A DNA stretch of 45,261 nt from Pseudomonadota bacterium. Its GTDB lineage: Bacteria; Pseudomonadota; Gammaproteobacteria; Xanthomonadales; Rhodanobacteraceae. This document shows positions 9,331-17,198 of the stretch, in pieces (position 1 is the first letter of the stretch; every line of letters starts with the position of its first letter). The DNA is taken from contig JAFEFO010000040.1 of assembly GCA_018240565.1 (NCBI GenBank), positions 101,000-146,260 on the forward strand, written 5' to 3'. A program made the translations under genes and the position numbers. Below the pieces are notes generated by a model. It was given only the letters and a program-made list of their open reading frames with translations. It had not been told where the DNA came from and did no database searches.

Positions 9331-9416
9331 TCCCCAAGACCTTAAAACGCTGCCATCCTTGGCACTTGGATTCCCCTCGGCTCGCTGGCGCAAGCCTCGA
9401 CCATGCCGGAATGACG
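9285..9416. repeat. Dispersed inverted-repeat element (MITE/REP-like)
   Basis: A 132-bp segment is bounded by terminal inverted repeats, CGTCATCCCGGCA (9285-9297) and TGCCGGAATGACG (9404-9416), which match at 12 of 13 positions. The left end also forms a perfect 8-bp hairpin (9291-9298 with 9302-9309, 3-nt loop). Ends reading CGTCATYCCGGC / GCCGGAATGACG are typical of widespread intergenic repeats in high-GC proteobacteria. It starts inside the last codons of lgt and ends 4 bp before the thyA start, so it supplies the lgt C-terminus and the thyA leader. No coding capacity of its own is seen. Confidence 0.7.
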
Positions 9417-9420
9417 AACG

Positions 9421-10215
9421 ATGAAACAGTACCTTGACCTGCTGCGCGACGTGCTGGACAACGGCGCGGAAAAATCCGACCGCACCGGCACCGGCACGCG
9501 TTCGCTGTTCGGACGCCAGATGCGCTTCGATCTGGCCGATGGATTCCCGCTGGTCACGACCAAGAAGCTGCACACCAAATCCATCGTGCACGAGTTGTTG
9601 TGGTTTCTGCGCGGCGAGACGAACATCGCCTACCTGAAGGAAAACGGCGTCTCGATCTGGGACGAATGGGCCGATGCCGATGGCGACCTGGGCCCGGTGT
9701 ACGGCAAGCAGTGGCGAAGCTGGCAAGGCGCCGATGGCAAGGTCATCGATCAAATCTCGTGGTTGATCGACGAGATCAAGCGCAATCCGGACTCGCGTCG
9801 GCTCGTGGTCAGTGCGTGGAATGTCGCCGAACTGCCGAAGATGGCGCTGGCGCCGTGCCACTGCCTGTTCCAGTTCCACGTCGCCAAGGGCCGCTTGTCG
9901 TGCCAGCTCTACCAGCGCTCGGCCGACGTATTCCTCGGCGTGCCGTTCAACATCGCGAGCTACGCCCTGCTCACGCACATGGTCGCGCAGGTGTGCGATC
10001 TCGTTCCCGGCGATTTCGTGCACAGTTTCGGCGATGTGCATCTGTACAACAATCACCTCGAGCAGGCGCACACGCAGCTCGCGCGCAAGCCGTTGCCCTT
10101 GCCGAGATTGACGTTGAATGCGGACGTGAAATCGATATTCGATTTCCGCTTCGAGGATATCGCCATCGAAGGCTACCAATCGCACCCGGCAATCAAGGCG
10201 CCGGTAGCGGTGTGA
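9421..10215 (+). CDS. thyA: Thymidylate synthase
   Basis: ThyA converts dUMP and 5,10-methylene-tetrahydrofolate to dTMP and dihydrofolate. At 264 aa it aligns with the E. coli enzyme without gaps: R21 in [12 protein letters not shown], the nucleophile Cys146 in [13 protein letters not shown], the [17 protein letters not shown] substrate-binding segment, and the C-terminal AIKAPVAV. The start is set by this alignment. The native upstream region has been replaced by the repeat element ending at 9416; the only ribosome-binding-like sequence is GGAA (9408-9411) inside that repeat, 9 nt before the ATG. The stop overlaps the GTG start of folA (GTGA), coupling it to the enzyme that recycles its dihydrofolate product. 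Confidence 0.97.
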   Translation: MKQYLDLLRDVLDNGAEKSDRTGTGTRSLFGRQMRFDLADGFPLVTTKKLHTKSIVHELLWFLRGETNIAYLKENGVSIWDEWADADGDLGPVYGKQWRSWQGADGKVIDQISWLIDEIKRNPDSRRLVVSAWNVAELPKMALAPCHCLFQFHVAKGRLSCQLYQRSADVFLGVPFNIASYALLTHMVAQVCDLVPGDFVHSFGDVHLYNNHLEQAHTQLARKPLPLPRLTLNADVKSIFDFRFEDIAIEGYQSHPAIKAPVAV

Positions 10216-10715
10216 TTGCCCTCATCGCCGCGCTGGACCGACATCGCGCCATCGGCCGCGACGGTGCGATGCCGTGGCATCTGCCGGACGATCTCAAGCG
10301 CTTCAAGGCGCTCACGCTCGGCAAACCGGTGTTGATGGGCCGCAAAACCGCGCTCGCCATTGGCCGCGCACTGCCGGGGCGACGCAACCTGGTGTTGACG
10401 CGCCGTGGAGCGGCGCCGTTCGACGGACAGGAGCCGGTCGCATCGCTCGATGCCGCGATCGCTGCGTCGGATGGTGCGGAACTGATGGTGATCGGCGGCG
10501 GCGAGGTCTACGCACTCGCGCTGCCGCATGCGACGCGCCTGCACCTGACCCATGTCGATTGTGAAAGCGCAGGTGCCGATGCGTTCTTCCCGCGCATCGA
10601 TTGGCGCGATTGGCGCGATTGGCGCGAGGTCGGGCGCACGCATCACGCAGCGGATGCGCGCCACGAATTCGCCTTCGATTTCGTGGACTACGAACTCGCC
10701 GGCGCGTCTTCGTAA
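10212..10715 (+). CDS. folA: Dihydrofolate reductase
   Basis: FolA reduces dihydrofolate to tetrahydrofolate with NADPH and is the target of trimethoprim. The GTG start at 10212 overlaps the thyA stop by 4 nt. Key features are [13 protein letters not shown] at residues 20-32 with the catalytic acid D27, GRKT for NADPH binding, and [11 protein letters not shown] around residues 96-106. Length is 167 aa, slightly longer than E. coli FolA (159 aa). Part of the extra length is a triplicated Asp-Trp-Arg unit at residues 130-138, encoded by three identical 9-bp repeats, in a region that is a variable loop in the family. The 3' end overlaps the convergent symporter gene by 28 bp. Confidence 0.94.
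   Translation: MIALIAALDRHRAIGRDGAMPWHLPDDLKRFKALTLGKPVLMGRKTALAIGRALPGRRNLVLTRRGAAPFDGQEPVASLDAAIAASDGAELMVIGGGEVYALALPHATRLHLTHVDCESAGADAFFPRIDWRDWRDWREVGRTHHAADARHEFAFDFVDYELAGASS
10599..10625 (+). repeat. Three tandem copies of a 9-bp unit within folA
   Basis: The unit GATTGGCGC occurs three times without mismatch (10599-10607, 10608-10616, 10617-10625) in the folA frame and encodes Asp-Trp-Arg three times. Perfect identity suggests recent slippage expansion; copy number could vary between strains without breaking the frame. Confidence 0.9.
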
Positions 10716-12214
10716 TCGGCGGCCCGCGTCGCATCCACTGTACGCTCCAGACCGCGTGCATCTGCGAGCAAAGTGAGTAGAGCGGCAAGAATCAGGTTCG
10801 CGGCCAGCGCGATCAATCCGATGTAGATGCTACCCAGGCCTGGCAGCGCAAACACGGGTTTCATGCCGACGCTGGCCGACAGCGCGGTGCCCAGCGCCAT
10901 GCCCAGCGCCCAGCCGGCGAGCAGTCCGCTTGAGCGGAACCAGCGCGTGAACAGGCCGAACACGATCGCCGGAAACACTTGCAGCATCCAGATGCCGCCG
11001 AGCAGTTGCAGATCGATGGCGTATTGCAGCGGCAGGAACACCACGAACGCGAGCGCGCCGAACTTGACCACGAGCGACGTGGTCTTGGCGACGGTGGCTT
11101 CCTGCTTCGACGTCATCGCGCGATTGATGTAGGGCCGCCAGACATTGCGCGTGACCAGGTTCGCCGCGCCGATTGACATGATCGCCGCCGGCACCAGTGC
11201 GCCGAGTGCGATCGCGGCGTAGCAGAATCCGGCGAACCACTCCGGAAAACTCTGCGCGATCAGTGCCGGCACGATGGCCGTGCCGGTGGCAGGCACGTGT
11301 GCGGCGATCGCCATGTAGCCGAGCAGGGCGATCAACCCGAGCGCCACGCTGTAGGCCGGCAGGATGATGGCGTTGCGCCGGATCGCGTTGCCGCTGGATG
11401 CGGCCAGCGTGCCGGTGACGGCGTGTGGATACAAAAACAACGCGAAGGCCGAACCCAACGCCAGCGTGGCGAACGGCATCGCTTGCCCCGCGTGCAGCAA
11501 GATGCCGCCCGCGCCGCCTTTTTCCTTGAATGCATGGTCCGCTGCCGCAAATACCACGCCATAGCCGCCGAGCTTGGCGGGAATGATGACGATGGCCGCG
11601 ATCACGAAGACATAGATCATCGCGTCCTTGACGAAGGCGATCATGGCCGGTGCGCGCAGGCCGCTGGTGTAGGTGTAAACCGCGAGGATGACGAAGGCTG
11701 CGACCAGGGCGATCTCGGCGCCGCCCCGCGCGCCGCCGAAGCCCATCGTCTCGAACACCACCTGCATGCCGACCAGTTGCAGGGCGATGTAGGGCATGGT
11801 CGCGAGCACGCCGGTGGCCGCGACCGCGAGCGCCAGCCAGTGGCTGCCGTAGCGTCCCTCCGCAAAATCGCCGAGCGTCAGCCAGCCGTGCTGGCGGCAC
11901 ACGTTCCACAAGCGCGGCATCACCGCGAACACGAACGGATAGGCGATGATGGTGTACGGCATCGCGAAGAAACCCATCGCGCCGGCGCCGTAGACCAGCG
12001 CCGGCACGGCGATCACCGTGTAAGCGGTATACAAATCCCCGCCGAGCAGGAACCAGGTGATCAAGGTGCCGAAACGGCGTCCGCCCAGGCCCCATTCGTG
12101 CAGTTGGTCCAGGTCCGCGCGTTTCCAGCGCGCGGCGAGGAAACCCAGCACCGTGACCAGTGCGAAGAATCCCGCGAACACGCACCATGCCGTCCATTGC
12201 ACCGTGCCGTTCAT
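10688..12214 (-). CDS. Sodium:solute symporter (SSS family, MctP-like)
   Basis: The 508-aa protein is an SSS-family transporter with about 13 predicted helices. The region FLLGGDLYTAYTVIAVPALVYGAGAMGF, the L-G-D-F-A-E-G-R-Y-G segment and the TYTSGLRAPAMIAFVKDAMIY segment are typical of the MctP/YhjB/PanF branch, which carries monocarboxylates or related organic acids with sodium. The ATG at 12214 is chosen because it overlaps the stop of the upstream DUF3311 gene (ATGA); the open frame extends further to 12304 but those residues are not protein-like. DUF3311 plus MctP is a known gene pair for organic-acid uptake. Substrate unknown; the 3' end overlaps folA antisense. Confidence 0.9.
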   Translation of the reverse strand: MNGTVQWTAWCVFAGFFALVTVLGFLAARWKRADLDQLHEWGLGGRRFGTLITWFLLGGDLYTAYTVIAVPALVYGAGAMGFFAMPYTIIAYPFVFAVMPRLWNVCRQHGWLTLGDFAEGRYGSHWLALAVAATGVLATMPYIALQLVGMQVVFETMGFGGARGGAEIALVAAFVILAVYTYTSGLRAPAMIAFVKDAMIYVFVIAAIVIIPAKLGGYGVVFAAADHAFKEKGGAGGILLHAGQAMPFATLALGSAFALFLYPHAVTGTLAASSGNAIRRNAIILPAYSVALGLIALLGYMAIAAHVPATGTAIVPALIAQSFPEWFAGFCYAAIALGALVPAAIMSIGAANLVTRNVWRPYINRAMTSKQEATVAKTTSLVVKFGALAFVVFLPLQYAIDLQLLGGIWMLQVFPAIVFGLFTRWFRSSGLLAGWALGMALGTALSASVGMKPVFALPGLGSIYIGLIALAANLILAALLTLLADARGLERTVDATRAADYEDAPASS

Positions 12215-12387
12215 CGCCGCAGTCCCCGATGCACCACGTACGTCAGCAGCGAGGCCAGCGGAACCCAGGCGAACAGGTACCAATAAAAGAACGGGAAACC
12301 CCACAACGTCGGATCATGCCGGTCGTACAGCGGCACGATCAGGGTGCCGAGGAAGGGCAGCGCAAGCAGCCAGGCACGCCGGCTCAT
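12211..12387 (-). CDS. DUF3311 small membrane protein
   Basis: This 58-aa protein begins MSRRAWLLALPFLGTL and has two hydrophobic helices separated by a short loop with the family motif PTLWGFPFFYWYLF. It fits DUF3311, small proteins found next to MctP-type symporters and thought to be accessory subunits. Its start codon overlaps the corA stop (ATGA at 12387-12384) and its stop overlaps the symporter start (ATGA at 12214-12211), so the three genes are almost certainly translated from one message with coupling. The overlaps fix both boundaries. Confidence 0.85.
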   Translation of the reverse strand: MSRRAWLLALPFLGTLIVPLYDRHDPTLWGFPFFYWYLFAWVPLASLLTYVVHRGLRR

Positions 12388-13376
12388 AGCCACTTCGCCT
12401 TCTTGAGCAGGGCGTACAGTCCGAGGCATAGCGCGGCCGTCAGGCCGATCGTCACCGGGTAGGCATGCGGCGCGCCAAGTTCGGGCATGTCGTGGAAGTT
12501 CATGCCGTACCAGCTTGCGATCATCATCGGCGCGGTGAGCAGCAGGCCCCAGCCGGCGATGCGCTTGAACGCCTCGTTCTGCGCCACGCCGACCAGCGCC
12601 AGGTTCACGTCCATCGCCGAGGTGAGCATTTCGCGGATGGTTGCGGCGGTCTCGGTGATGCGCGCGGCGTGATCGGCGACATCGCGGAAATACGGCCGCA
12701 CTTCGTCGCGGACCAGGCCGGGAAACAGGCGCACGAGCTGGCTCAGGATGTCCTGCAGCGGGTTCATGACCAGCAGCAGGCGCACCATGTGCTTCTTCAG
12801 TTCGTACAACTGCACGATGGTGTGGCGGTGGTAATCGCCGGCGAGCACCGCGTGCTCGAGTTCGTTCAAGCTGGTCTGGAACGCATCCACGATCGGGAAA
12901 TAATTGTCGACGATGAAATCCAGCACCGCGTACAGCGCGTAGCTCGGTCCCAGCGCGAGCAGGTCCGGCGTGCTCTCGCAGCTGCGCCGGGCGGGCGCGT
13001 AGCTCAGCGATGCGCCATGGCGGACGCTGACCAGGTAATTGCGGCCGAGGAACAGGTGCGTCTCGCCGACCTCGATTTTCGCCTTGACCATCTGCGCCGT
13101 GTGCACGGCGATGAACAGGGATTCGCCGTAGACCTCGATCTTGGTGCGCTGGTGCGCGCGATGCGCGTCCTCGATCGCCAGTTCATGCAGGCCGAACGCG
13201 GCTTGCAGGCGGTCGAGCATGGCTTCGTCGGGCTCGTGCATGCCGACCCAGACGAATGCCTTTGGGTTCTTCAGCGCCGCATCGATCCCGTCCAGTCCGA
13301 TGGTGCGCGGCGGGCCATCACCGTAGGCGACGCAGTTGACCAGCATCGGCGCGGTCGTGGCTTCGGATTTTTCCAT
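12384..13376 (-). CDS. corA: CorA-type divalent metal ion channel
   Basis: CorA-family pentameric channels move magnesium, cobalt or other divalent ions across the inner membrane. The protein (330 aa) has the large cytoplasmic N-terminal domain, the long stalk helix and two C-terminal membrane helices with the diagnostic selectivity motif Y-G-M-N followed by F-H-D-M-P-E. The ATG at 13376 (MEKSEATTAP) gives normal family length; the open frame extends upstream but that part is low-complexity and not conserved-looking. It leads an operon with the DUF3311 and symporter genes through a 4-nt overlap, an unusual partnership for a metal channel. Whether it prefers Mg, Co or Zn cannot be told. Confidence 0.92.
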   Translation of the reverse strand: MEKSEATTAPMLVNCVAYGDGPPRTIGLDGIDAALKNPKAFVWVGMHEPDEAMLDRLQAAFGLHELAIEDAHRAHQRTKIEVYGESLFIAVHTAQMVKAKIEVGETHLFLGRNYLVSVRHGASLSYAPARRSCESTPDLLALGPSYALYAVLDFIVDNYFPIVDAFQTSLNELEHAVLAGDYHRHTIVQLYELKKHMVRLLLVMNPLQDILSQLVRLFPGLVRDEVRPYFRDVADHAARITETAATIREMLTSAMDVNLALVGVAQNEAFKRIAGWGLLLTAPMMIASWYGMNFHDMPELGAPHAYPVTIGLTAALCLGLYALLKKAKWL

Positions 13377-13473
13377 GCGACGATGATGCCGGAGTGCGTG
13401 GTGTGGAGCAATGCCGCCATGGATGGCGCAGCGCGGTATGATGCAACAGTGTGACAGGGGCTTTGACGGATTC

Positions 13474-16400
13474 ATGCATATTCGCGGATCGGCTGGAATT
13501 GTGGGCCGTCTGCTCGCCGCGGCGATCGCGCTGGCGGCGGGCGCGTGCTGTGGCGCGACTGCGCCGGCCCAACCGGGCCTGGACCTGGACGATCTGTCCG
13601 CACCCGTGTTCACGTCATTCGGCGCCCGCGACGGGGTGCCTGACGCGGTCAGCGTGGATGTGCGCACCGACCGCGACGGTTTCACCTGGCTGGCCTCCGC
13701 GCATGGACTTGCCCGCTACGACGGACACGCCTGGGATGCATCGGGCGCCGCGGCCGCGGTCGGCACGCTCGGGGATTTCATGCTCGACCACGCCGGTACC
13801 CTGTGGGTGGCGTTCCGCGACCGTGGCCTGGGCTGGTGGGACGGCAGCGGCTGGCACATGCGCAGTCGCGCCAATGGCTTGCCGACCAACCACATCCGCC
13901 GCCTCATCGAAACCGTCGACGCAAAGGGCGCCTACACGCTGTGGGCGGCCACGTTCGGCGATGGCCTGCTGCAACGCGATGCGCAGGGCGACTGGCGGCC
14001 GGTGCCGGACAACGCGACGCTGCCGCGTTACATTTCGACCATCGCGCAAACTTCCCGTCTCGGCGGGCATGCCCGGATCTGGGCCAGCACGTTCGACGGC
14101 CTGTGGTATCAGGACAATGGCCGCTGGCAGAAATACGGATCGGCGATCGCCGCCGTCGAAGACCTGCACGTTACCGGCAGTGGCGACGGCGAACAGTTGT
14201 GGATTTCGACCATCGGCCAGGGCCTGTGGCGCATCGATCGAGATGGCATGCGCCATTGGAGCGTGGAATCGGGCGAGTTGCCGTCGAACGACTTGTACGC
14301 GATGGATACCAGCCGCCTCGCCGATGGCGATTCCGTGCTCTGGGTCGCCAGCCGCGCCGGCGTATTGCGCGTGCACCGCGACCGCGTGCGCGTGTTCGAC
14401 CGGCGCTATGGCTTGCCCTCGGACGCCGTGCGCGGACTCAGCGTCTGGCGCAGTCCCGACGGCATCGACGTGCTGTGGCTGGCCACCGAAAACGGCGTTG
14501 CCCGCGCCGTGCTCGGCGCCAGCCGCTGGCGCACGGCATCCTTGCTCGGATCGCGCGGTACCGGCGTGTTCGGCCTGCTGCCCGAACCCGACGGGCATGG
14601 CGGCGAACGCCTGTGGGTGGCGGCCAATGCCGATGGCCTGGGCCTGTACGACAATGGCGTGTGGCGACAATTCTCGCGCGCCAACGGCCTGCTGCCGGGC
14701 AACGACGCGACCCTGGTCCAGCGCGCGCCCGACGATACCGGCAGATCCGCGTTGTGGCTCGGATTGGGCGGCGGGTATCTGTTTCGCGTGGATGAGGGTC
14801 CGCGCTTCGTCGCGATCACCACGCCGTGGCAAGCGCGGCCGGGCGAGGGGGTGAGCGATATCCTCGGCCGCGTCGAGGATGGCCATGTCGAGCGCTGGTT
14901 CGCCACGCGCCAGTCGGGCATCTACCGCTGGCGCGAGGGCAAATGGACGGCGTACCTGGCCCGCGGCGCCACGGCGCCGTGGCGGGTGAGCCACCTGCTC
15001 GCGCAGACCGATGCGAACGGCCGCGACTGGCTGTGGGCGGCCAGCATGCAGGGCCTGGCGCGCTTCGACGGCAACCAATGGGATGCCACGGTCATCGCGC
15101 TGCCCGATACCTTCCTGTTCGGCTTGAACCTGATGCGCGATGCCAACGGCCGCGCCGTGCTGTGGATCGGCAGCAACAACCACGGCATCGTGCGCGTGGA
15201 CGTCACCGATCCCGCGCACCCGGCGCTGTTGCCCGCCGACCTGCCGCCATCGCCCGATCCGACGGCCTACGGCGCCGTCGCCGATTCGCAGGGACGCATC
15301 TACATTTGCACCAATGCCGGCGTACAGCAGCTCACGCCCGACAACGGCGGGTATCGCTCGCGCGTGTTTACGCGTCGCGATGGGCTGGTGAACGACGAAT
15401 GCAACGGCCATGCGCAGGCGATCGATGCGCGCGACCGTTTCTGGACCGGCACGCTCGGCGGCGCGGCGGTTTTCGATCCCACCGCGGGCATCCGCGACAC
15501 CACGCCCAAGCCGCTGCGCTGGATGGGCGCATGGATCGACAACCTGCCTGCCGACGGCGAGCGCATCGTGATTCCGCCCGGGCGCCACGAACTCGTGGCG
15601 CGCTTTGCGCTGCTGGCGTGGAACCGCGAATCCGAATCGCGTTTTCGCACGCAGCTCGCGGGCTACGAGGCGACGCCCGGCGCATGGACGGAGCAGAATG
15701 CGCGCGTCTTCGACAACCTGCCGCCCGGCAGGTATTCCCTGCGCATCGAAGCCCGCGACTACGCTGGCAACCTGAGCCCGCCGCTGCAGATTGCCGTCGA
15801 GGTGCTGCCCGAATGGTGGCAGCGCTGGTGGGCCTGGGCCGTGCTTGGCATGATGCTGGTCGCCATGGCTGCCGGCATCACGCAATGGCGCACGCGCAGC
15901 CTCACCGCGCAACGACGCCGGCTCGAGCGGCAAGTCGGCGAGCGCACCGCGGAATTGCACGCCGCCAACCAGCGCCTGCTGGAATTGTCCTACAGCGACG
16001 CGCTGACCGGACTGGCCAATCGCCGGCGCCTGCTTGAGGCACTGGACCGCAGCGCGCGCACGCCGGGCGGCAGCCGCGTGGCGATGATCTTCGTCGACGT
16101 CGATCACTTCAAGGCCTACAACGACCGCTTCGGCCATCCCGCCGGCGATGTGGCTCTGCGCTGCGTCGCCGATGCACTGCGGACCTGCGCGCCCACCGAT
16201 GCGATCGTTGCCCGTTACGGTGGCGAGGAATTCGCCTGCATCATCGGCGACGTGCCGATCGAGCGTGCGCGCGAAATCGGCGAGCGCATACGCCGCGACG
16301 TCGCCCGCCGCGACGTCATGGTCCCGGGCACCGCCACCGTCAACCGCATCACCATCAGCGCGGGCGTCGCCTGCGCCACGCTTGCCGCCGAGGCCGACAT

Positions 16401-16476
16401 CCACGCCTTGCTGCGCACCGCCGATATCGCGCTGTACCAGGCCAAGCGCGAAGGGCGTGATCGGGTGTGCGGGTAA
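13474..16476 (+). CDS. Propeller sensor / Y_Y_Y / GGDEF diguanylate cyclase
   Basis: The 1000-aa protein has a signal peptide (about 1-35), a periplasmic region of two-component-regulator-propeller repeats (about 45-690, recurring units such as DGFTWLASAHGLARYDG), a Y_Y_Y domain (about 700-778), one membrane helix (about 785-806), a short coiled coil and a cytoplasmic GGDEF domain. The active motif GGEEF is at 916-920, with YSDALTGLANRR at its start and FVDVDHFKAYND for metal binding, so c-di-GMP synthesis is expected. The inhibitory RxxD site upstream of GGEEF is absent (PTDA instead). The start at 13474 gives a good signal peptide and lies after a -10-like TATGAT (13437-13442); in-frame ATGs at 13411-13441 are less likely. 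Confidence 0.9.
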   Translation: MHIRGSAGIVGRLLAAAIALAAGACCGATAPAQPGLDLDDLSAPVFTSFGARDGVPDAVSVDVRTDRDGFTWLASAHGLARYDGHAWDASGAAAAVGTLGDFMLDHAGTLWVAFRDRGLGWWDGSGWHMRSRANGLPTNHIRRLIETVDAKGAYTLWAATFGDGLLQRDAQGDWRPVPDNATLPRYISTIAQTSRLGGHARIWASTFDGLWYQDNGRWQKYGSAIAAVEDLHVTGSGDGEQLWISTIGQGLWRIDRDGMRHWSVESGELPSNDLYAMDTSRLADGDSVLWVASRAGVLRVHRDRVRVFDRRYGLPSDAVRGLSVWRSPDGIDVLWLATENGVARAVLGASRWRTASLLGSRGTGVFGLLPEPDGHGGERLWVAANADGLGLYDNGVWRQFSRANGLLPGNDATLVQRAPDDTGRSALWLGLGGGYLFRVDEGPRFVAITTPWQARPGEGVSDILGRVEDGHVERWFATRQSGIYRWREGKWTAYLARGATAPWRVSHLLAQTDANGRDWLWAASMQGLARFDGNQWDATVIALPDTFLFGLNLMRDANGRAVLWIGSNNHGIVRVDVTDPAHPALLPADLPPSPDPTAYGAVADSQGRIYICTNAGVQQLTPDNGGYRSRVFTRRDGLVNDECNGHAQAIDARDRFWTGTLGGAAVFDPTAGIRDTTPKPLRWMGAWIDNLPADGERIVIPPGRHELVARFALLAWNRESESRFRTQLAGYEATPGAWTEQNARVFDNLPPGRYSLRIEARDYAGNLSPPLQIAVEVLPEWWQRWWAWAVLGMMLVAMAAGITQWRTRSLTAQRRRLERQVGERTAELHAANQRLLELSYSDALTGLANRRRLLEALDRSARTPGGSRVAMIFVDVDHFKAYNDRFGHPAGDVALRCVADALRTCAPTDAIVARYGGEEFACIIGDVPIERAREIGERIRRDVARRDVMVPGTATVNRITISAGVACATLAAEADIHALLRTADIALYQAKREGRDRVCG

Positions 16477-16481
16477 GTGCG

Positions 16482-16507
16482 CTGCATTGCAGTAATTCTG
16501 CTAAACT
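16482..16507 (+). promoter_or_regulatory. Putative operator and -10 of the AbrB/PIN pair
   Basis: Two overlapping palindromes, CTGCATTGCAG (16482-16492, perfect around a central T) and GCAG-TAATT-CTGC (16489-16501), are followed at once by a -10-like TAAACT (16502-16507). Initiation 6-7 nt further on would fall at the ATG (16515), implying a leaderless or nearly leaderless antitoxin message. The palindromes fit autoregulation by the antitoxin. No convincing -35 is visible. Confidence 0.4.
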
Positions 16508-16514
16508 GCGGAGC

Positions 16515-16772
16515 ATGAAAGCCGCTGTCACCCTTACCAGCCGCGGTGTCGTCACCTTGCCGGCAAAGTTGCGCCAGGCCATGGGTCTGAAGGCCGACGA
16601 TCAACTCATCGCCGAAACCACGGATGAAGGCCTGTTGCTACGCCCGGCGGTGACGTTGCCGGTGGAGTTGTACGCGCCGTCGCGGATCCGCGAGTTCGAT
16701 GTGGCCGAAGCGGATCTGGCCGACTACTTCGCCGCGCGAAAGCGCGCGCCGAAACGCAAGCGCGCGCGCTGA
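16515..16772 (+). CDS. AbrB/MazE-type antitoxin of a VapBC-like pair
   Basis: The 85-aa product begins with a swapped-hairpin AbrB DNA-binding domain (about 3-46: VTLTSRGVVTLPAKLRQAMGLK, then ADDQLIAETTDEGLLLRP). The middle part (PSRIREFDVAEADLADYFA) resembles the toxin-binding segment of VapB antitoxins. It ends in an unusually basic tail, KRAPKRKRAR. It starts 38 bp after the GGDEF gene and ends 9 bp before the PIN toxin gene, the standard antitoxin-toxin order. It should neutralise the PIN toxin and repress its own promoter through the palindromes upstream. Confidence 0.85.
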   Translation: MKAAVTLTSRGVVTLPAKLRQAMGLKADDQLIAETTDEGLLLRPAVTLPVELYAPSRIREFDVAEADLADYFAARKRAPKRKRAR

Positions 16773-16781
16773 AGCCCGACA

Positions 16782-17198
16782 GTGCGGGTATTCCTCGACG
16801 CGAATATCCTGTTCTCGGCGGCGCGTTCCGACGGTGCAATCCGCCATTTGCACCATGCGTTGCTCGCCGCGCGGCATTCATGCTGGGTCGACGAATACGT
16901 CGTCGCGGAGGCGCGGCGCAATTTGCATATCAAGCATCCCGAGGCGCTTGCCTGGTTCGACGCGATGCTGCACAAGCTGCATGCTGGGGAATCACATCAG
17001 CGCGTGCCGCTACCGGGCGCAGATGTGGCTTGGTTGCCGGAGAAGGATCGGCCGGTACTGCTGGCGGCGATGCGTTTGCGTTGTGACGCTTTGGTGACCG
17101 GCGACCAGCGCCATTTCGGCGCAGGCTATGGCAGAACGTTTGGTGCAGTCAGGATTTATTCGCCGCGGATGTTGGCCGAAGCGCTGGATCTGGTTTGA
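16782..17198 (+). CDS. PIN-domain toxin (VapC-like ribonuclease)
   Basis: The 138-aa protein starts with a GTG and the PIN signature VFLDANILFSAARSDG (D6 as first metal ligand), has E43 as the second acidic residue and a late T-G-D-Q-R-H-F motif for the third, matching PIN endoribonucleases of type II toxin-antitoxin systems. Free VapC-type toxins cleave tRNA or rRNA; the target here is unknown. It is 9 bp downstream of the AbrB-type antitoxin gene. Its 3' end overlaps the convergent DUF4105 gene by 50 bp. No damage to the frame or the catalytic residues is seen, so the module is probably active. Confidence 0.85.
   Translation: MRVFLDANILFSAARSDGAIRHLHHALLAARHSCWVDEYVVAEARRNLHIKHPEALAWFDAMLHKLHAGESHQRVPLPGADVAWLPEKDRPVLLAAMRLRCDALVTGDQRHFGAGYGRTFGAVRIYSPRMLAEALDLV

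Noticed and set aside
13615..16404. 929-codon open frame on the minus strand
   Set aside because: It is the antisense of the propeller-GGEEF gene, which carries full domain motifs; the antisense product shows none.
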